A stretch of DNA of 64,000 bases, from NCBI GenBank assembly GCA_963756365.1, contig CAVWNF010000003.1:372001-436000 (forward strand). Reading direction: 5' to 3'. The position numbers were made by a program, and so were the translations under genes. The DNA comes from WHTI01 sp963756365 (GTDB lineage Bacteria > Actinomycetota > CADDZG01 > WHSQ01). A model generated the notes under the pieces. The model was not told the DNA's origin and searched no databases. It saw nothing but the letters and a program-made list of their open reading frames with translations. The first letter of the stretch is position 1, and each line of letters starts with the position of its first letter. Positions 8,244 to 18,231 of this stretch are shown piece after piece.

Positions 8244-9965
8244 ATGTTCAAACGCGTGCTCGTGGTACTCGTGGCCACGGTGTTGGTTGCGGCGGGGGCC
8301 GCCTATCTGATGCGGCCGGAGCGCGGCGCTCCCGGGGGCTCTCCCACCCTCAAGCAGATGGCGAAGGAAGTCGGCGGCCCCATCTTGACCCACCTAAAGC
8401 GTGGCGATTTCCCGCACCGTTCGGGCGACATCATCACGGTGCCCAAGCCCAATAACTACATGATCGGGAAGTGGGATCTCACGAGCTTGGGCGCGGAGGA
8501 GCCGTGGGCGAACACCACGCATCCGAACCCATGGGACTACCTCACCGAGATCCCGATCGTGCTGTGGGGACCCGGGGTGCCTGCGGGCGAGACGATCGAT
8601 GAGCCCGTTGACATCGCGGGCCTAGCGTCTTCCTACGCTGACCTCCTCGACGTCGAGGGGTACGCGGGCGTTCAACCGCCACTCCCCGGAGGTTTCTCGC
8701 CCGGAACCAAACCTCCAAAGGTGATCCTGTCGATCGTGATCGACGGCGGTGGATGGAACGTCTTGGCGGAGCATCCGCAGTCGTGGCCGACGATCAAGAG
8801 GCTCATGGATGAGGGCACGACGTACACCGCCGCCACCATCGGTTCGGCGCCGTCTACCACCGGTGCCCTGCACGCCACATTCGGTACCGGCGTCTACCCG
8901 AACACGCACGGGATCATCGGGAACACCTTCAGGGACGACGAGGGCTCTATCGAGGACGTCTATCTCGACAATGCCGACGCTCGCTACCTCGAGACCCCTA
9001 CCGTCGCGGAACTGTGGGATGAGCAGAACGAGAACAAGGCCGAGGTCGGAACGATCTCCTATGAGGGCTGGCATCTCGGGATGATCGGGCATGGTGCACA
9101 GCGAGCCGGAGGAGATCTCGACTACGCCGCGATATGGAACGTCGAGGAGATGAAGTGGTGGATCAACGAGAGCTACTTCACGCTCCCACCGAGCCTGACG
9201 ACGACCGACATGACCGCGTTCTCGGCGTACGAAGAGGAACTCGATGCGCGGGATGGTCGTACCGACGGAGCGTGGTACGGCCACGATCTTGAGGAACTGC
9301 GCGAGCCTAAGGTGCGCGCTGCGACGCCCGCATTCGCTCGTCTCACCGGCGATGCATCGGTTCGGATGCTTGAAGAAGAGCCTTTCGGAGACGATGCCAT
9401 CACTGACTTCGCGTGGATCGAACTCAAGGCTCCCGATTCGGCAGGTCACGAATGGAACATGCTCAGTCCCGAGGTCGGCGACGTACTCAAAGTGGCCGAT
9501 GATCAGATCGCTCGGATGCTTGCAGCGTTAGATCGGAAGGTGGGGCGTGGGAACTACGCCGTTGCGATCTCGGCCGACCATGGACAGCAGCCATTGGCCG
9601 AGATGGTCGGGTCATGGCGGATCTCGATCCCGGAGGTCGCCCACGACATCGAGGAACGTTTCGGCGAGGGGCTCGTAGTCAAGGTCACTACCTCCGACGT
9701 CTATCTGGACTTGGACCTTCTTGAGGAACTGGGTGTAGATGAGGCGGACGTCGCTCGGTTTCTCGGGGCATACACGCTCGGGGAGAACATCCCGGATGGT
9801 GCTGTCGGCGCGGATCTCGTGCCGGAAGGACGACTTGAAGAGAAGCTCTTCGCGGGAGCGTTCCCGGCGTCGTTCGTTCGTGACCTCAGCGATCAGCAGA
9901 TCCTCGACCTCGGGGACGGGATCTACCCGGAGGGGCGATTCCCTGTCACTTCGGTGAACAAGTAG
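8244..9965 (+). CDS. Secreted/anchored alkaline-phosphatase-superfamily enzyme with permuted domain order (paralogue A)
   Basis: A 573-residue protein with an N-terminal hydrophobic anchor or signal at residues 5-23. The catalytic core shows Asp167 (VIDGGGWN), the nucleophile candidate Thr206 (PSTTGALHAT), Asp398 and His402 (DSAGHEWN), and Asp445 and His446 (SADHGQQP), as in type I phosphodiesterases and PafA-like phosphatases. The segment with the last metal-ligand histidine (His93, before PWDYLTEIPIVLWGPG) and the DIAGLASSYADLL helix normally follows the DHG motif near the C-terminus. Here it precedes the core, at about residues 50-135. GGAAGGA at 8234-8240 supports the ATG. Paralogues lie at 11255 and 32576. 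The substrate is unknown. Confidence 0.85.
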   Translation: MFKRVLVVLVATVLVAAGAAYLMRPERGAPGGSPTLKQMAKEVGGPILTHLKRGDFPHRSGDIITVPKPNNYMIGKWDLTSLGAEEPWANTTHPNPWDYLTEIPIVLWGPGVPAGETIDEPVDIAGLASSYADLLDVEGYAGVQPPLPGGFSPGTKPPKVILSIVIDGGGWNVLAEHPQSWPTIKRLMDEGTTYTAATIGSAPSTTGALHATFGTGVYPNTHGIIGNTFRDDEGSIEDVYLDNADARYLETPTVAELWDEQNENKAEVGTISYEGWHLGMIGHGAQRAGGDLDYAAIWNVEEMKWWINESYFTLPPSLTTTDMTAFSAYEEELDARDGRTDGAWYGHDLEELREPKVRAATPAFARLTGDASVRMLEEEPFGDDAITDFAWIELKAPDSAGHEWNMLSPEVGDVLKVADDQIARMLAALDRKVGRGNYAVAISADHGQQPLAEMVGSWRISIPEVAHDIEERFGEGLVVKVTTSDVYLDLDLLEELGVDEADVARFLGAYTLGENIPDGAVGADLVPEGRLEEKLFAGAFPASFVRDLSDQQILDLGDGIYPEGRFPVTSVNK

Positions 9966-9977
9966 GGTTCGGCGCCG

Positions 9978-11258
9978 ATGAAGATGCTGAAGAAGGGCCT
10001 GTCGCTCTTCACCTCCTCCCGCGATTACACCCTGTTGATGGGTGTCCAATTCCTCGCCCAGGCGGGCGACGGGATCGTGCAGGCTGCGCTGGCGAAGTAC
10101 ATCGTGTTCGGGGGCCAGGAAGGATTCGACATCGAGGGTGCGAAATCGCCCGACGAGTTGATGCGGATCGCTCTCTACATCTTCGTTCCCTACATGATCG
10201 TCAGCCCATTCTTGGGCGTGATCATCGATCGGTGGGACCGACGTCGCCTGATGTTCCTCGCCAACGGGCTCCGCGGGCTGATCGTCCTACTGATCGGAGC
10301 GTGGGGACCTGCGAACGTGGGGGATGCCCCCTTGTTCCTCGCATTCGTCCTGACGCTGGCCTCGACGAGGGTCGTTCTGGCGACGAAATCGGCGGCTCTC
10401 CCCGTCGCCCTCGACAACAAGTCTCTGATGGAAGGGAACGCGGTGTCACAGTTGGGTGGCGCCATGTTCCAGCTCGGCGGGGCAGGAGCCTCGGTGGTGG
10501 CGACATCGATCCTTCCGGTCCAGCCCGTGGTGGTCATCGGAGCGTTCGTCTATCTCGGTGGGGCTGTTATCGCCTTGATGATCAAGAAGGTCGGGGAATC
10601 GCGCTCGGATCTCACGTTCATGCAGGAGGTTGGGCGGGTCCTCGGCAACATCGGTGCCGGGATCCGAGAGGTGATCCGCGTACCAGCCGCCGGAGCCGCC
10701 ATATCGACCTACTTCTGGCTCCGGCTCCTGTGGAGCTTCTCGATAGTAGGGATCGGGTTCATAGCCAGAGACCTACTTGCCGACAAGGACACCGCGATCC
10801 TCGTGCTGACCGGCGGTTCGGGAGCGATAGGTGCTGTGCTCGGGTTCATCATGGCGGCTCGCCTCACGGATCGATTCCGCACCCCCAAGGTGGTGCTGGG
10901 CGCATCCATCATCGTCGGCCTCGCGCCGACACTCTTAGGAGCTATCGAAGCGAAGGCGACGATAGCCGTGCTTACCTTCTTCCTCGGGTTCGGGTTCTTC
11001 CTGGCGAAGATCTCTTTGGACACGATGGTTCAGGAAGCTCTTGGTGACGATTTCCGAGGGCGAGCGTTCTCCCTCTACGACATCTCCTACAACCTCGCCT
11101 GGGTGATCGCAGCGACCCTGATGAAGGTGTTCTGGACGGACTCCCTCCAGGGTGAACTCATCGCGATCATGGGGATCGTCTTCCTCATAGGGGTGGCTGG
11201 CATAGCTCGGTGGTTCAACAGGGCAGGTTTGCTTGCCGCCGATACCCCGGTCAGGTGA
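9978..11258 (+). CDS. MFS transporter
   Basis: A 426-residue integral membrane protein of the major facilitator superfamily with about 12 hydrophobic segments. It has an aspartate-containing motif in the first transmembrane segment (QFLAQAGDGIVQ) and the loop 2-3 signature GVIIDRWDRRRLM. It resembles drug- or macrolide-efflux-type MFS proteins. It lies between two permuted phosphatase-like genes and overlaps the next by GTGA, so it may move the substrate or product of those enzymes; that is inference. A TAGGGT box at 9963-9968 overlaps the upstream stop, ten bases before the ATG. Confidence 0.9.
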   Translation: MKMLKKGLSLFTSSRDYTLLMGVQFLAQAGDGIVQAALAKYIVFGGQEGFDIEGAKSPDELMRIALYIFVPYMIVSPFLGVIIDRWDRRRLMFLANGLRGLIVLLIGAWGPANVGDAPLFLAFVLTLASTRVVLATKSAALPVALDNKSLMEGNAVSQLGGAMFQLGGAGASVVATSILPVQPVVVIGAFVYLGGAVIALMIKKVGESRSDLTFMQEVGRVLGNIGAGIREVIRVPAAGAAISTYFWLRLLWSFSIVGIGFIARDLLADKDTAILVLTGGSGAIGAVLGFIMAARLTDRFRTPKVVLGASIIVGLAPTLLGAIEAKATIAVLTFFLGFGFFLAKISLDTMVQEALGDDFRGRAFSLYDISYNLAWVIAATLMKVFWTDSLQGELIAIMGIVFLIGVAGIARWFNRAGLLAADTPVR

Positions 11259-12883
11259 AAGCGCGCACCATCGCCTCGATCGTGGCAGCACTCGTTCTGG
11301 TCGCTGCAGTCTCGGTCGCCGGGATCATCGCCCGCCCCGAGGCCCCGTCGGTAGCGTCGTTCGAGGACCAGGCCTGTTCGTTGCCGGAGACGTGGCTCAC
11401 GAGGATCAGGCGTGGTTACTTCGAACCGCGCTCCGGTCAGATCTCGGTGCTGCCGAGGTTCCCTGCCTACTTCGCCAGCGGCGGTGGCGGGTGGAGTCAC
11501 TCGGGCCCGTGGCCTTATCTGCAGGACATCCCACTCGTCTTCTATTCCCCCGGCCTGTTGGGCGAGGGCCGCACGGTGCGCCGGGGCGTGACGATGGCCG
11601 ATCTTGCGCCGACCACTGCCTCTCTGATCGGAGCGAACCTCGGCGAGGTACAAGGCGACGCTCTCGAAGAAGTGGTCGCTGCTGCCCGTGGCCACCAGCC
11701 GAAACTGATCGTCACGGTCGTATGGGATGGCGGCGGTCGGAACGCCCTCGAGATGTGGCCCGACGCGTGGCCGAACCTCGCCGCTCTGATGAGAGACGGG
11801 ATCTCCTACGACAACGCCACCGATGGGTCGTCCCCGTCGGTCACGCCCGCGGTCCACACGACGTTGGGGACCGGCGAGTTCCCCGAGCGCCACGGGGTTA
11901 CGGGCGTGCCGGTTCGCGACGAGAAAGGCATCGTCGTCGATTCGTTCCTCAACGGCGATTCCGGCCGCTTCATCGAGGTGCCGACCGTTGGAGAGGTGTG
12001 GGACGAACAGAACTCGGGCGCGGCCAAGATCGGGATGCTTGGGTACGAGCCGTGGCACCTCGGGATGATCGGTCAGGGAGCGGAACGGGGTGGAGGGGAC
12101 AAGGATGACGCCGTCTGGCTGGATGTTGAAACCAACGACTGGATCACGAACCCCGATCACTACACCTTGCCTGCATCGGTGCTCGAAACCGGGGGCCTGG
12201 ATGTCGACATCGCTCGACTCGATGGTGAGGACGGGAAGATGGACGGCGCGTGGCGGACCATCAAGATGCTCGATGAGCGCTCCCGGCTAGAGGAGACTCC
12301 GGCGTTCATCCACTACCACGGTCGAGCGCTGCGGAACCTGATCGCGGAGGGCGGCTACGGGGCGGACGACGTCGCCGACCTGCTCTACACGAACTTCAAG
12401 CAGATCGATCGGATCGCTCACTACTACAACATGGCTCATTGGACCGTGGAGGAAGAGATCAAGGCGACCGATGAGGAACTCGGCCGGCTCGTTGATTTCC
12501 TCGATGCTTCGATGAACCCGCAGGATTGGATGGTCGTGGTGACTGCCGATCACGGCATGCAGCCAGATCAGAGTTCGAACGGGGGCTTCGGGATCAACCC
12601 GCGCGAGGTCGAAGACGACATCGACGCCCACTTCGGAGAACGCATCACGAGGGCCGTCTGGCCCACCGAGGTGTTCCTCCTCGACGATGCGATGGAAGGG
12701 GCTGGGATCACGGTCGAGGACGTGGCCGAGTTCCTCGGCTCGTACCGGCTAAGGGACAACGCAGCACGAGCTGAGGATCGTCTCGGGGGGGTGGGTGGAT
12801 TCGGACCCGACACCCGCCTCTATACGATGGCGGTGCCTGCCCGGATGCTGCCGGAGCTTGAGTGCCCGGGCTCCCCGGGCTGA
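11255..12883 (+). CDS. Secreted alkaline-phosphatase-superfamily enzyme with permuted domain order (paralogue B)
   Basis: A 542-residue protein starting at a GTG that overlaps the MFS stop (GTGA). An N-terminal hydrophobic stretch at about residues 6-25 suggests export. The N-terminal block contains His82 in SHSGPWPYLQDIPLVFYSPG followed by TMADLAPTTASLIG, which in standard relatives is C-terminal. The core follows: VVWDGGGRN, PSVTPAVHTTLGTG with the Thr nucleophile, GEFPERHGV, and VVTADHGMQP. The middle metal region is IDRIAHYYN, with the histidine kept. The C-terminus holds the FLLDD/VAEFLGSYRL region shared with paralogue A. Substrate unknown. Confidence 0.85.
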   Translation: MKARTIASIVAALVLVAAVSVAGIIARPEAPSVASFEDQACSLPETWLTRIRRGYFEPRSGQISVLPRFPAYFASGGGGWSHSGPWPYLQDIPLVFYSPGLLGEGRTVRRGVTMADLAPTTASLIGANLGEVQGDALEEVVAAARGHQPKLIVTVVWDGGGRNALEMWPDAWPNLAALMRDGISYDNATDGSSPSVTPAVHTTLGTGEFPERHGVTGVPVRDEKGIVVDSFLNGDSGRFIEVPTVGEVWDEQNSGAAKIGMLGYEPWHLGMIGQGAERGGGDKDDAVWLDVETNDWITNPDHYTLPASVLETGGLDVDIARLDGEDGKMDGAWRTIKMLDERSRLEETPAFIHYHGRALRNLIAEGGYGADDVADLLYTNFKQIDRIAHYYNMAHWTVEEEIKATDEELGRLVDFLDASMNPQDWMVVVTADHGMQPDQSSNGGFGINPREVEDDIDAHFGERITRAVWPTEVFLLDDAMEGAGITVEDVAEFLGSYRLRDNAARAEDRLGGVGGFGPDTRLYTMAVPARMLPELECPGSPG

Positions 12884-12907
12884 CTGCAGCGGGGCCCAGA
12901 TGACAGA

Positions 12908-12913
12908 TAGGAT
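12908..12913 (+). promoter_or_regulatory. Possible -10 box TAGGAT
   Basis: TAGGAT ends 11 bases before the ATG at 12924, which has no good ribosome site. It supports 12924 over the upstream in-frame ATG codons at 12900 and 12912 and would give a leader of a few bases. Confidence 0.3.
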
Positions 12914-12923
12914 GACCCGACCC

Positions 12924-14951
12924 ATGAGCGACTCAACCATTACTACGCGCGTCCCGGCCCCAGAGACAGGTGGGCCCGGACCTATCGACAGGATGTTGGA
13001 CCGGCCGCTGGCGTTCTTCGCCACGACCCTGATCCTCATCGCCATCTTCTCGATGACGTTCATCGCGAACGGAGATCGGGTGGCCCCGGGAGATGACCCC
13101 GCCTTCTACACGTGGCGGACCGAGGCATTGATGTCAGAGAAGCCGGTTGTGCTGCTCGAGTCATCTGGCCCCCGGGATGTCCTTGCCGGTGGCTACCGCG
13201 TGTCGACCCCGATCATCGGGTCGCTCCTGCGTCAGGTCGCCGATGTCGATCTCACCACGACCACGATCATCCTCACGGTAACGATGCGGGTATTGATCGC
13301 CCTGCTTCTCGCGGGGTTCGCCTATCGATACAGCGCCACTGCCGGGTTCTATCAGCGCTATCCAGGTAACGCCGAGCCCGGAAAGCAACGCGACCCACTC
13401 GTCTTCCATGCGGTTGCCTTTGGATCGGCGAGTCTCATGCTGACACCACCGTTCTTCGGCTACTTGGACAACCTCATCTGCCTTCTGTTCCTCACCGCCG
13501 CCCTCTATTTCATAGAACCGCTGCGTGAGTCGTGGAGCGCCCGGTTCGGATTCGCCGGATTGCTGGTGCTCGCCGGCCTGACCCACCCGACGACACTGGT
13601 CTTCTTCTGTGTGGTTCTTGGGGCAGCCGCAGCCGTTCGCTTGGTCGTGCGGAGGTTCGACTTCAAGAGCGTTATCGCGGACGACGGCCCGATGCTCCTT
13701 GGCGCGTTCGGCGCGGTGGTCGCCACCTATCTGATCTGGAAGGTGGGGGCCTGGGGAAAGTCCGTTTCGCTAAGCGAAGCGGCGTTGCCGCCTCCTGCCT
13801 CGGCGGACTTCTTCAAGACGAGGCTCACCGACTGGGTCGGCCAACTGCGTCCGCTCCTGAACGGGCCGCTGTTGGTGGTCGGTCTCATCGGACTGCTGGT
13901 CGCCGGGCGCAAAGCATTCGAGGATGCGATGCCTCGGTTGACGATCCTGTGGCTGCTGCCCTTGGTCGGCGTGTTCGGTTTCGTCGCCGGGTTCGCGTAC
14001 CCGTACTACCGGTTCCTCAATACGACGGTCGCATGGGTGCTGCTTGTCGGTCTCGGTGCGGCGTTCCTCGCCCGGATGTTCGTCCAGTGGTCGCGTCGTT
14101 CCAACTTCCTCGCCCTGATCGGCGTGGTTGCGATCGCTGCGGTGATCGGGACGAACTTCACCTCTGGACTCGAGCGGTGGAGCGACACCTCTGAGGGGTG
14201 GCTGACCCCCGCTCAGGTTGAGGACTTCTCCGCTCTCAGGGGAGCGCTTACTGCTCACGGCGACGACCGACCGGTGGTCTTCGCGATCGACACCGACGCT
14301 ACCGAGGCCGTTCGTGTGTACGGGTTCATGAAGTTCTCCGCGAACGTCTCTCGCGCGGGACTACCGCACGGATACCTAGACCGCGGCTACGTGTATCTAG
14401 GGAGCGTGGAGAACCTGGCCGCTGGGACGGCCACGGAAGGCCCCAACGCGAACTACTCGGAGATCTCGAACGACACGTTCGAAGACATCGAGGCTGGGGT
14501 GGGCGATGCTGACCCGATCGTGGTCGTCGCGTCGGAGTTCAACGGCAGCGGAGCGAACACGGATGTGGCCGCGGCGCCGTCTGGGACAACGGTCTGGGCG
14601 CTCGCGGATGGAACCGTTACAGATCTCGCATCGGGCGAGGCCGTCACGGTCCCCAGCGGAGCAGACGACGCGAGTTTCGTACACCTCATCTGGGTGGCGC
14701 TGATGTTCGCCATCATGTTGATCCCTGGGTTCATCTGGTTCCGCTCGATCGTGCCCGAGGATGGCGTGGGTGAGGCGATCGGCCTCGTTCCCGCGCTCGC
14801 CATCGCCCTTTTGATCCTCAGCGGGTTCGTCGTCCTGTCCGTCTTCAGGACCCCGATGTCCGCAGGTGTCGCGTGGGTCACCGTCGCCGTCGCGATCGGA
14901 GCATCTGCGGTCCTGTGGTGGAAGCGACCGGCGGCGACCGGCCCGGCGTGA
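12924..14951 (+). CDS. Multi-span membrane protein, GT-C glycosyltransferase-like
   Basis: About 675 residues with roughly a dozen hydrophobic segments, a first transmembrane segment near residues 30-50, then an acidic loop (PGDDPAFYTWR), as in GT-C enzymes that use polyprenyl-phosphate sugars. A soluble region at about 430-590 precedes four more hydrophobic segments at the C-terminus. I do not recognise a named family. Placement ahead of Wzy-like and Wzx-like genes, with a GTGA overlap to the former, suggests it transfers a sugar to the growing surface polymer on the outer face of the membrane. The start is uncertain (12900, 12912 or 12924). Confidence 0.7.
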   Translation: MSDSTITTRVPAPETGGPGPIDRMLDRPLAFFATTLILIAIFSMTFIANGDRVAPGDDPAFYTWRTEALMSEKPVVLLESSGPRDVLAGGYRVSTPIIGSLLRQVADVDLTTTTIILTVTMRVLIALLLAGFAYRYSATAGFYQRYPGNAEPGKQRDPLVFHAVAFGSASLMLTPPFFGYLDNLICLLFLTAALYFIEPLRESWSARFGFAGLLVLAGLTHPTTLVFFCVVLGAAAAVRLVVRRFDFKSVIADDGPMLLGAFGAVVATYLIWKVGAWGKSVSLSEAALPPPASADFFKTRLTDWVGQLRPLLNGPLLVVGLIGLLVAGRKAFEDAMPRLTILWLLPLVGVFGFVAGFAYPYYRFLNTTVAWVLLVGLGAAFLARMFVQWSRRSNFLALIGVVAIAAVIGTNFTSGLERWSDTSEGWLTPAQVEDFSALRGALTAHGDDRPVVFAIDTDATEAVRVYGFMKFSANVSRAGLPHGYLDRGYVYLGSVENLAAGTATEGPNANYSEISNDTFEDIEAGVGDADPIVVVASEFNGSGANTDVAAAPSGTTVWALADGTVTDLASGEAVTVPSGADDASFVHLIWVALMFAIMLIPGFIWFRSIVPEDGVGEAIGLVPALAIALLILSGFVVLSVFRTPMSAGVAWVTVAVAIGASAVLWWKRPAATGPA

Positions 14952-16663
14952 CCGCGCTCGTCGCGTTCCTGGATCGATTCCCCGCCGATGAGAAGGGCGA
15001 CCATGCCCGTCTGATGTGGGCTGGGACGTTGTCCTCGCTCGCGGTCGCCCTCGTCACGAGGGTGATCAGTCTGGGCTTTGTGTCCCTATGGGCGTTCGGG
15101 GTGTTCGCCATCTTCCTTGCTCTGGCCCTCCCGTTCCGTTACGCGCTGGTGTCGCCCCTGTATGCGGGTCTGTTCGGATGGATCGTCGACATGCTGCCGT
15201 TCGTCATCCTCGTCGGGTGGGCAACCGTGGTGGTCCGATGGGGGATCGGGTTGGTGCGCGAGCGACGGCTGCCCTTCGGGGGCAACTGGAAGTGGTTGCC
15301 GGCGGCCATCGCGGCGTGGACCGCCATCGGGGTGGTCGTTGTTGATGGCAGAGACCTAAAGGCCTTCGCGTTGGTCCTGGGCATCCAGGGCGTGTCATCA
15401 GGTGTGATCCTGGCGGTGGCCGATCGTGCGCGTTCGCTCGAGGATCGGATCGACATCTCCGCCGGGCTCGTTCTGTTCGTCGTCATCCTCGGCGTGGGGG
15501 TAACACTGCGATGGACCGGCATCAACGTCGAGGTCATCCAGGACCGGTCGGTTGCGGCGCGCGCTGAAGATGCGTACGGGCTCGACTCGTTCCCGAACAA
15601 TCTAGGCATGATCAAGTGGGCACGGTCGATCGACAGCGGAGCGGGGGCCCTACGCACGAAGATCGAGGGCTTGCGCGCCGAGAACGAGGGGGTGCCCCAG
15701 TTCGCGACGTTCCGCCCCAAGTTCCAGGCCTACGAGGGCAATCTGATCGTGCGGTTCGATGGATCGGCGCGGTCCTACGCGGGTGAGCTGGATGAGATCG
15801 GGGTCGGCTTGCAGTGGGACAACCTCGGATTCGCCGAGGCCAATACGGTTCCGCGCCTCCGCTCGTTCCCCCGGAACGCCTTGACGTACGCAGGGGTCGC
15901 TGCCGCCGTGTTCTTCCTCGCATTCGGGCTAGTAACTGCGGCATCTTCTCGAAAGAGGACCTTGGGGATCGTGGGTATCGCAGCGGCGCTCTATGGCGCC
16001 GGCTTCTCGCTAGCGAGGGGCTCGTGGATCGCGCTTCTGGCCGGTGTCATCTATCTCGTCGTTGCCGGACGCGTGACGAAAGACCTGAAGATCAAGGTCG
16101 TCGTTTCACTGCTGATCGGAGCCGTGGTGCTAACCGGTACCTACCTGATCAAGTACCGCGTCGACCCGGTCACTGGTCGGGCAGGTGGCGGAGCGAGCGT
16201 GAGTACGCGTGATTCGCTCTATGCCGACACGCTCGGGTCCCTCAAGGGGATCAACATCGTTCTCGGTTACGGAACCACCCAAGCGCGGACCGACACCGGC
16301 ACTGTGAAGGGCGGGGAGGCGGGAGCGAAGTACGTGCCCCGGGCCGGAACACATTCGACCTACCTGAACTATCTGTTCCGCACCGGAGTCCCCGGAGCGC
16401 TGATGATCCTCGCTCTGTATGGACTGTCGTTCCTCTACGCCCGCTCCGGGGGGCGGCGGAAGGGTGGTGACGAGGCCACGTTCAACAGCCTCGCTGCCGC
16501 CGGTGTGGTCGTCGCGGCGGCTCACGGGGTGATCCTCAGCCTCTACGTCGAGCCGATCTACACGCTCGCGATCTCCCTTCTTCTGGGGATCGCAGTCGCC
16601 GGCAACCTGGACTCGCCGATCTCGCTTCTGCCCCGGCGCCGCCGGGAGGAACCTGCAGCATGA
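14948..16663 (+). CDS. O-antigen ligase/polymerase-like membrane protein (Wzy/WaaL type)
   Basis: A 571-residue membrane protein starting at a GTG that overlaps the previous stop. It has clustered hydrophobic segments at the N-terminus, a large extracytoplasmic region at about 200-310, further spans with GFSLARGSWIALLAG, and a final periplasmic loop with GTHSTYLNYLFRTG. An R/H-rich large loop ending in an H-(S/N)-x-(Y/F)-L motif near a late transmembrane segment is typical of Wzy polymerases and O-antigen ligases. It probably joins polyprenyl-linked repeat units. It is coupled by ATGA to the flippase gene. Confidence 0.8.
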   Translation: MTALVAFLDRFPADEKGDHARLMWAGTLSSLAVALVTRVISLGFVSLWAFGVFAIFLALALPFRYALVSPLYAGLFGWIVDMLPFVILVGWATVVVRWGIGLVRERRLPFGGNWKWLPAAIAAWTAIGVVVVDGRDLKAFALVLGIQGVSSGVILAVADRARSLEDRIDISAGLVLFVVILGVGVTLRWTGINVEVIQDRSVAARAEDAYGLDSFPNNLGMIKWARSIDSGAGALRTKIEGLRAENEGVPQFATFRPKFQAYEGNLIVRFDGSARSYAGELDEIGVGLQWDNLGFAEANTVPRLRSFPRNALTYAGVAAAVFFLAFGLVTAASSRKRTLGIVGIAAALYGAGFSLARGSWIALLAGVIYLVVAGRVTKDLKIKVVVSLLIGAVVLTGTYLIKYRVDPVTGRAGGGASVSTRDSLYADTLGSLKGINIVLGYGTTQARTDTGTVKGGEAGAKYVPRAGTHSTYLNYLFRTGVPGALMILALYGLSFLYARSGGRRKGGDEATFNSLAAAGVVVAAAHGVILSLYVEPIYTLAISLLLGIAVAGNLDSPISLLPRRRREEPAA

Positions 16664-18231
16664 GCTCCACGGGCGATGACCAGCGCCTTTCGAGGGAAGC
16701 CCGCGGTGATGTCTCGACGATAGCCAAGGGCGGTGCGGTCCAGGTGATCGGTCAGATCTCGCAGCGGAGCGTCGCCTTCTTCTTCGGGGCTGTGTTCGTT
16801 CGCCTGCTCGGCTCGGCCGGATACGGCCTCTACCGTCAGGTGTTCCAGATCCTCAGCAACCTCGCCCAGTTGGGTCTGGCCGGATTCAACTACGCGTCGA
16901 TGCGTTACATCACCCTGGCGCGCGGGCGGAAGGATCCCGGTGGGGTCAAGGGGGCGGCCCGGGTCGGGATCTACGGATCTCTCATCTCTTCTGCGCTCGT
17001 GGTCATCGCGCTACTCATCTTCGCCCGACCGATAGCCAGCGCGTTCGCCGAGCCCGGTGCGAAAGAGACCGAACTCGTTCGGTACCTGAGGATCGGTGCG
17101 ATCTACGTCCCACTGTTCGCGCTGCTGCAGGTACTCAGGTATTGCACGCAGGCGTACAAGACGATGGTGCCGTCTGTGATCGCCGGGAACATCGTGCAAC
17201 CGATAGCGCGCTTCGTTTTCGGTGTCGCTCTCCTGGTCGCCGGGTTCGAGGTTGTCGGCGCGATCGTCTCCTTGCTACTCAGCATGGTGGTTGCCCTCGT
17301 GTTGGTGTCGTTCTACTTCTACAGGCTCATGTCGGAGGCTGAACGAACCACCTCTCCGTCTGCACCCGTTGGCGAGATGGTCAGGTTCGCCCTCCCTCAA
17401 GGCGGTTCTTCGTTGCTCGGCGTTCAGGCCCTGGGACTTGGCATCCTCATCCTCGGGATCACCTCGTCCGATCGCGATGTCGGCTTGTTCGCGATCGCTC
17501 TGTCCCTCCAGGGGCCGGGGAACGTCTTCCTCGGCGGCATCGTGAACATCTGGCAGCCCGTGGTTTCCGACCTTCACGGCAAGGGCGAGATGGCGCGTCT
17601 GGGGTCGCTCTACAAGACCATCAACCGATGGATCGCGACGTTCTCATATCCGGTATTCGTAGCGCTGATCCTCGAGCCCGATGTCTTCGTCAGGTTCTAC
17701 GGGCCGAAGGCTTCGGGGGCCGAGACCATCGTCGCGATCCTCGCGGTGGGCAACCTCTTCTATACCGGCACCGGGCCAACCGGATTCCTGATCTCTATGA
17801 CCGGGCATCCAGGTGTCAACCTGATGAACTCGGTCGCGGCAGTCATCGTCTACCTAGGACTCGGGTTCTGGTTGGTCCCGGACCACGGGTTGATCGCGAT
17901 GGCGTGGATCGATGTCGGGGTCACCGCCGCGGTGAACTCGGCGAGGGTGTTCCAGGCGTACAGGCTGCTAGGCATCCAGCCGTTCGGGCGGTCATTCCTC
18001 AAGCCGGTGGGAGCGAGCCTGATAGCTGGGGCTATCGTCCTCTCGTGGCGTCTGGTCCCGGGTAGCGGCCTCCTGATCGACGTCGCGGGTCTTTGTCTCG
18101 GAACGGTCGGATACCTGGTGTCATTGAGGGTGATGGGACTCGACGAGGAAGAGGCCTTCGTGTTCGATCGGATCAAAGCCAGGGCCTTCAAGGGCCGGTC
18201 TTCCAAGAGTCAGGAGCCGGGCAGTGGATGA
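16660..18231 (+). CDS. Wzx-like polysaccharide flippase (MOP superfamily)
   Basis: A 523-residue protein with about 14 hydrophobic segments in the MATE/MOP pattern. It starts with the typical GGAVQVIGQISQRSVAFFFG helix followed by FVRLLGSAGYGLYRQVF. These proteins flip polyprenyl-diphosphate-linked oligosaccharides across the cytoplasmic membrane. The ATGA overlap with the polymerase gene and the eight-base overlap with the next gene make it the centre of a translationally coupled set. The C-terminal tail is basic and cytoplasmic. Confidence 0.9.
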   Translation: MSSTGDDQRLSREARGDVSTIAKGGAVQVIGQISQRSVAFFFGAVFVRLLGSAGYGLYRQVFQILSNLAQLGLAGFNYASMRYITLARGRKDPGGVKGAARVGIYGSLISSALVVIALLIFARPIASAFAEPGAKETELVRYLRIGAIYVPLFALLQVLRYCTQAYKTMVPSVIAGNIVQPIARFVFGVALLVAGFEVVGAIVSLLLSMVVALVLVSFYFYRLMSEAERTTSPSAPVGEMVRFALPQGGSSLLGVQALGLGILILGITSSDRDVGLFAIALSLQGPGNVFLGGIVNIWQPVVSDLHGKGEMARLGSLYKTINRWIATFSYPVFVALILEPDVFVRFYGPKASGAETIVAILAVGNLFYTGTGPTGFLISMTGHPGVNLMNSVAAVIVYLGLGFWLVPDHGLIAMAWIDVGVTAAVNSARVFQAYRLLGIQPFGRSFLKPVGASLIAGAIVLSWRLVPGSGLLIDVAGLCLGTVGYLVSLRVMGLDEEEAFVFDRIKARAFKGRSSKSQEPGSG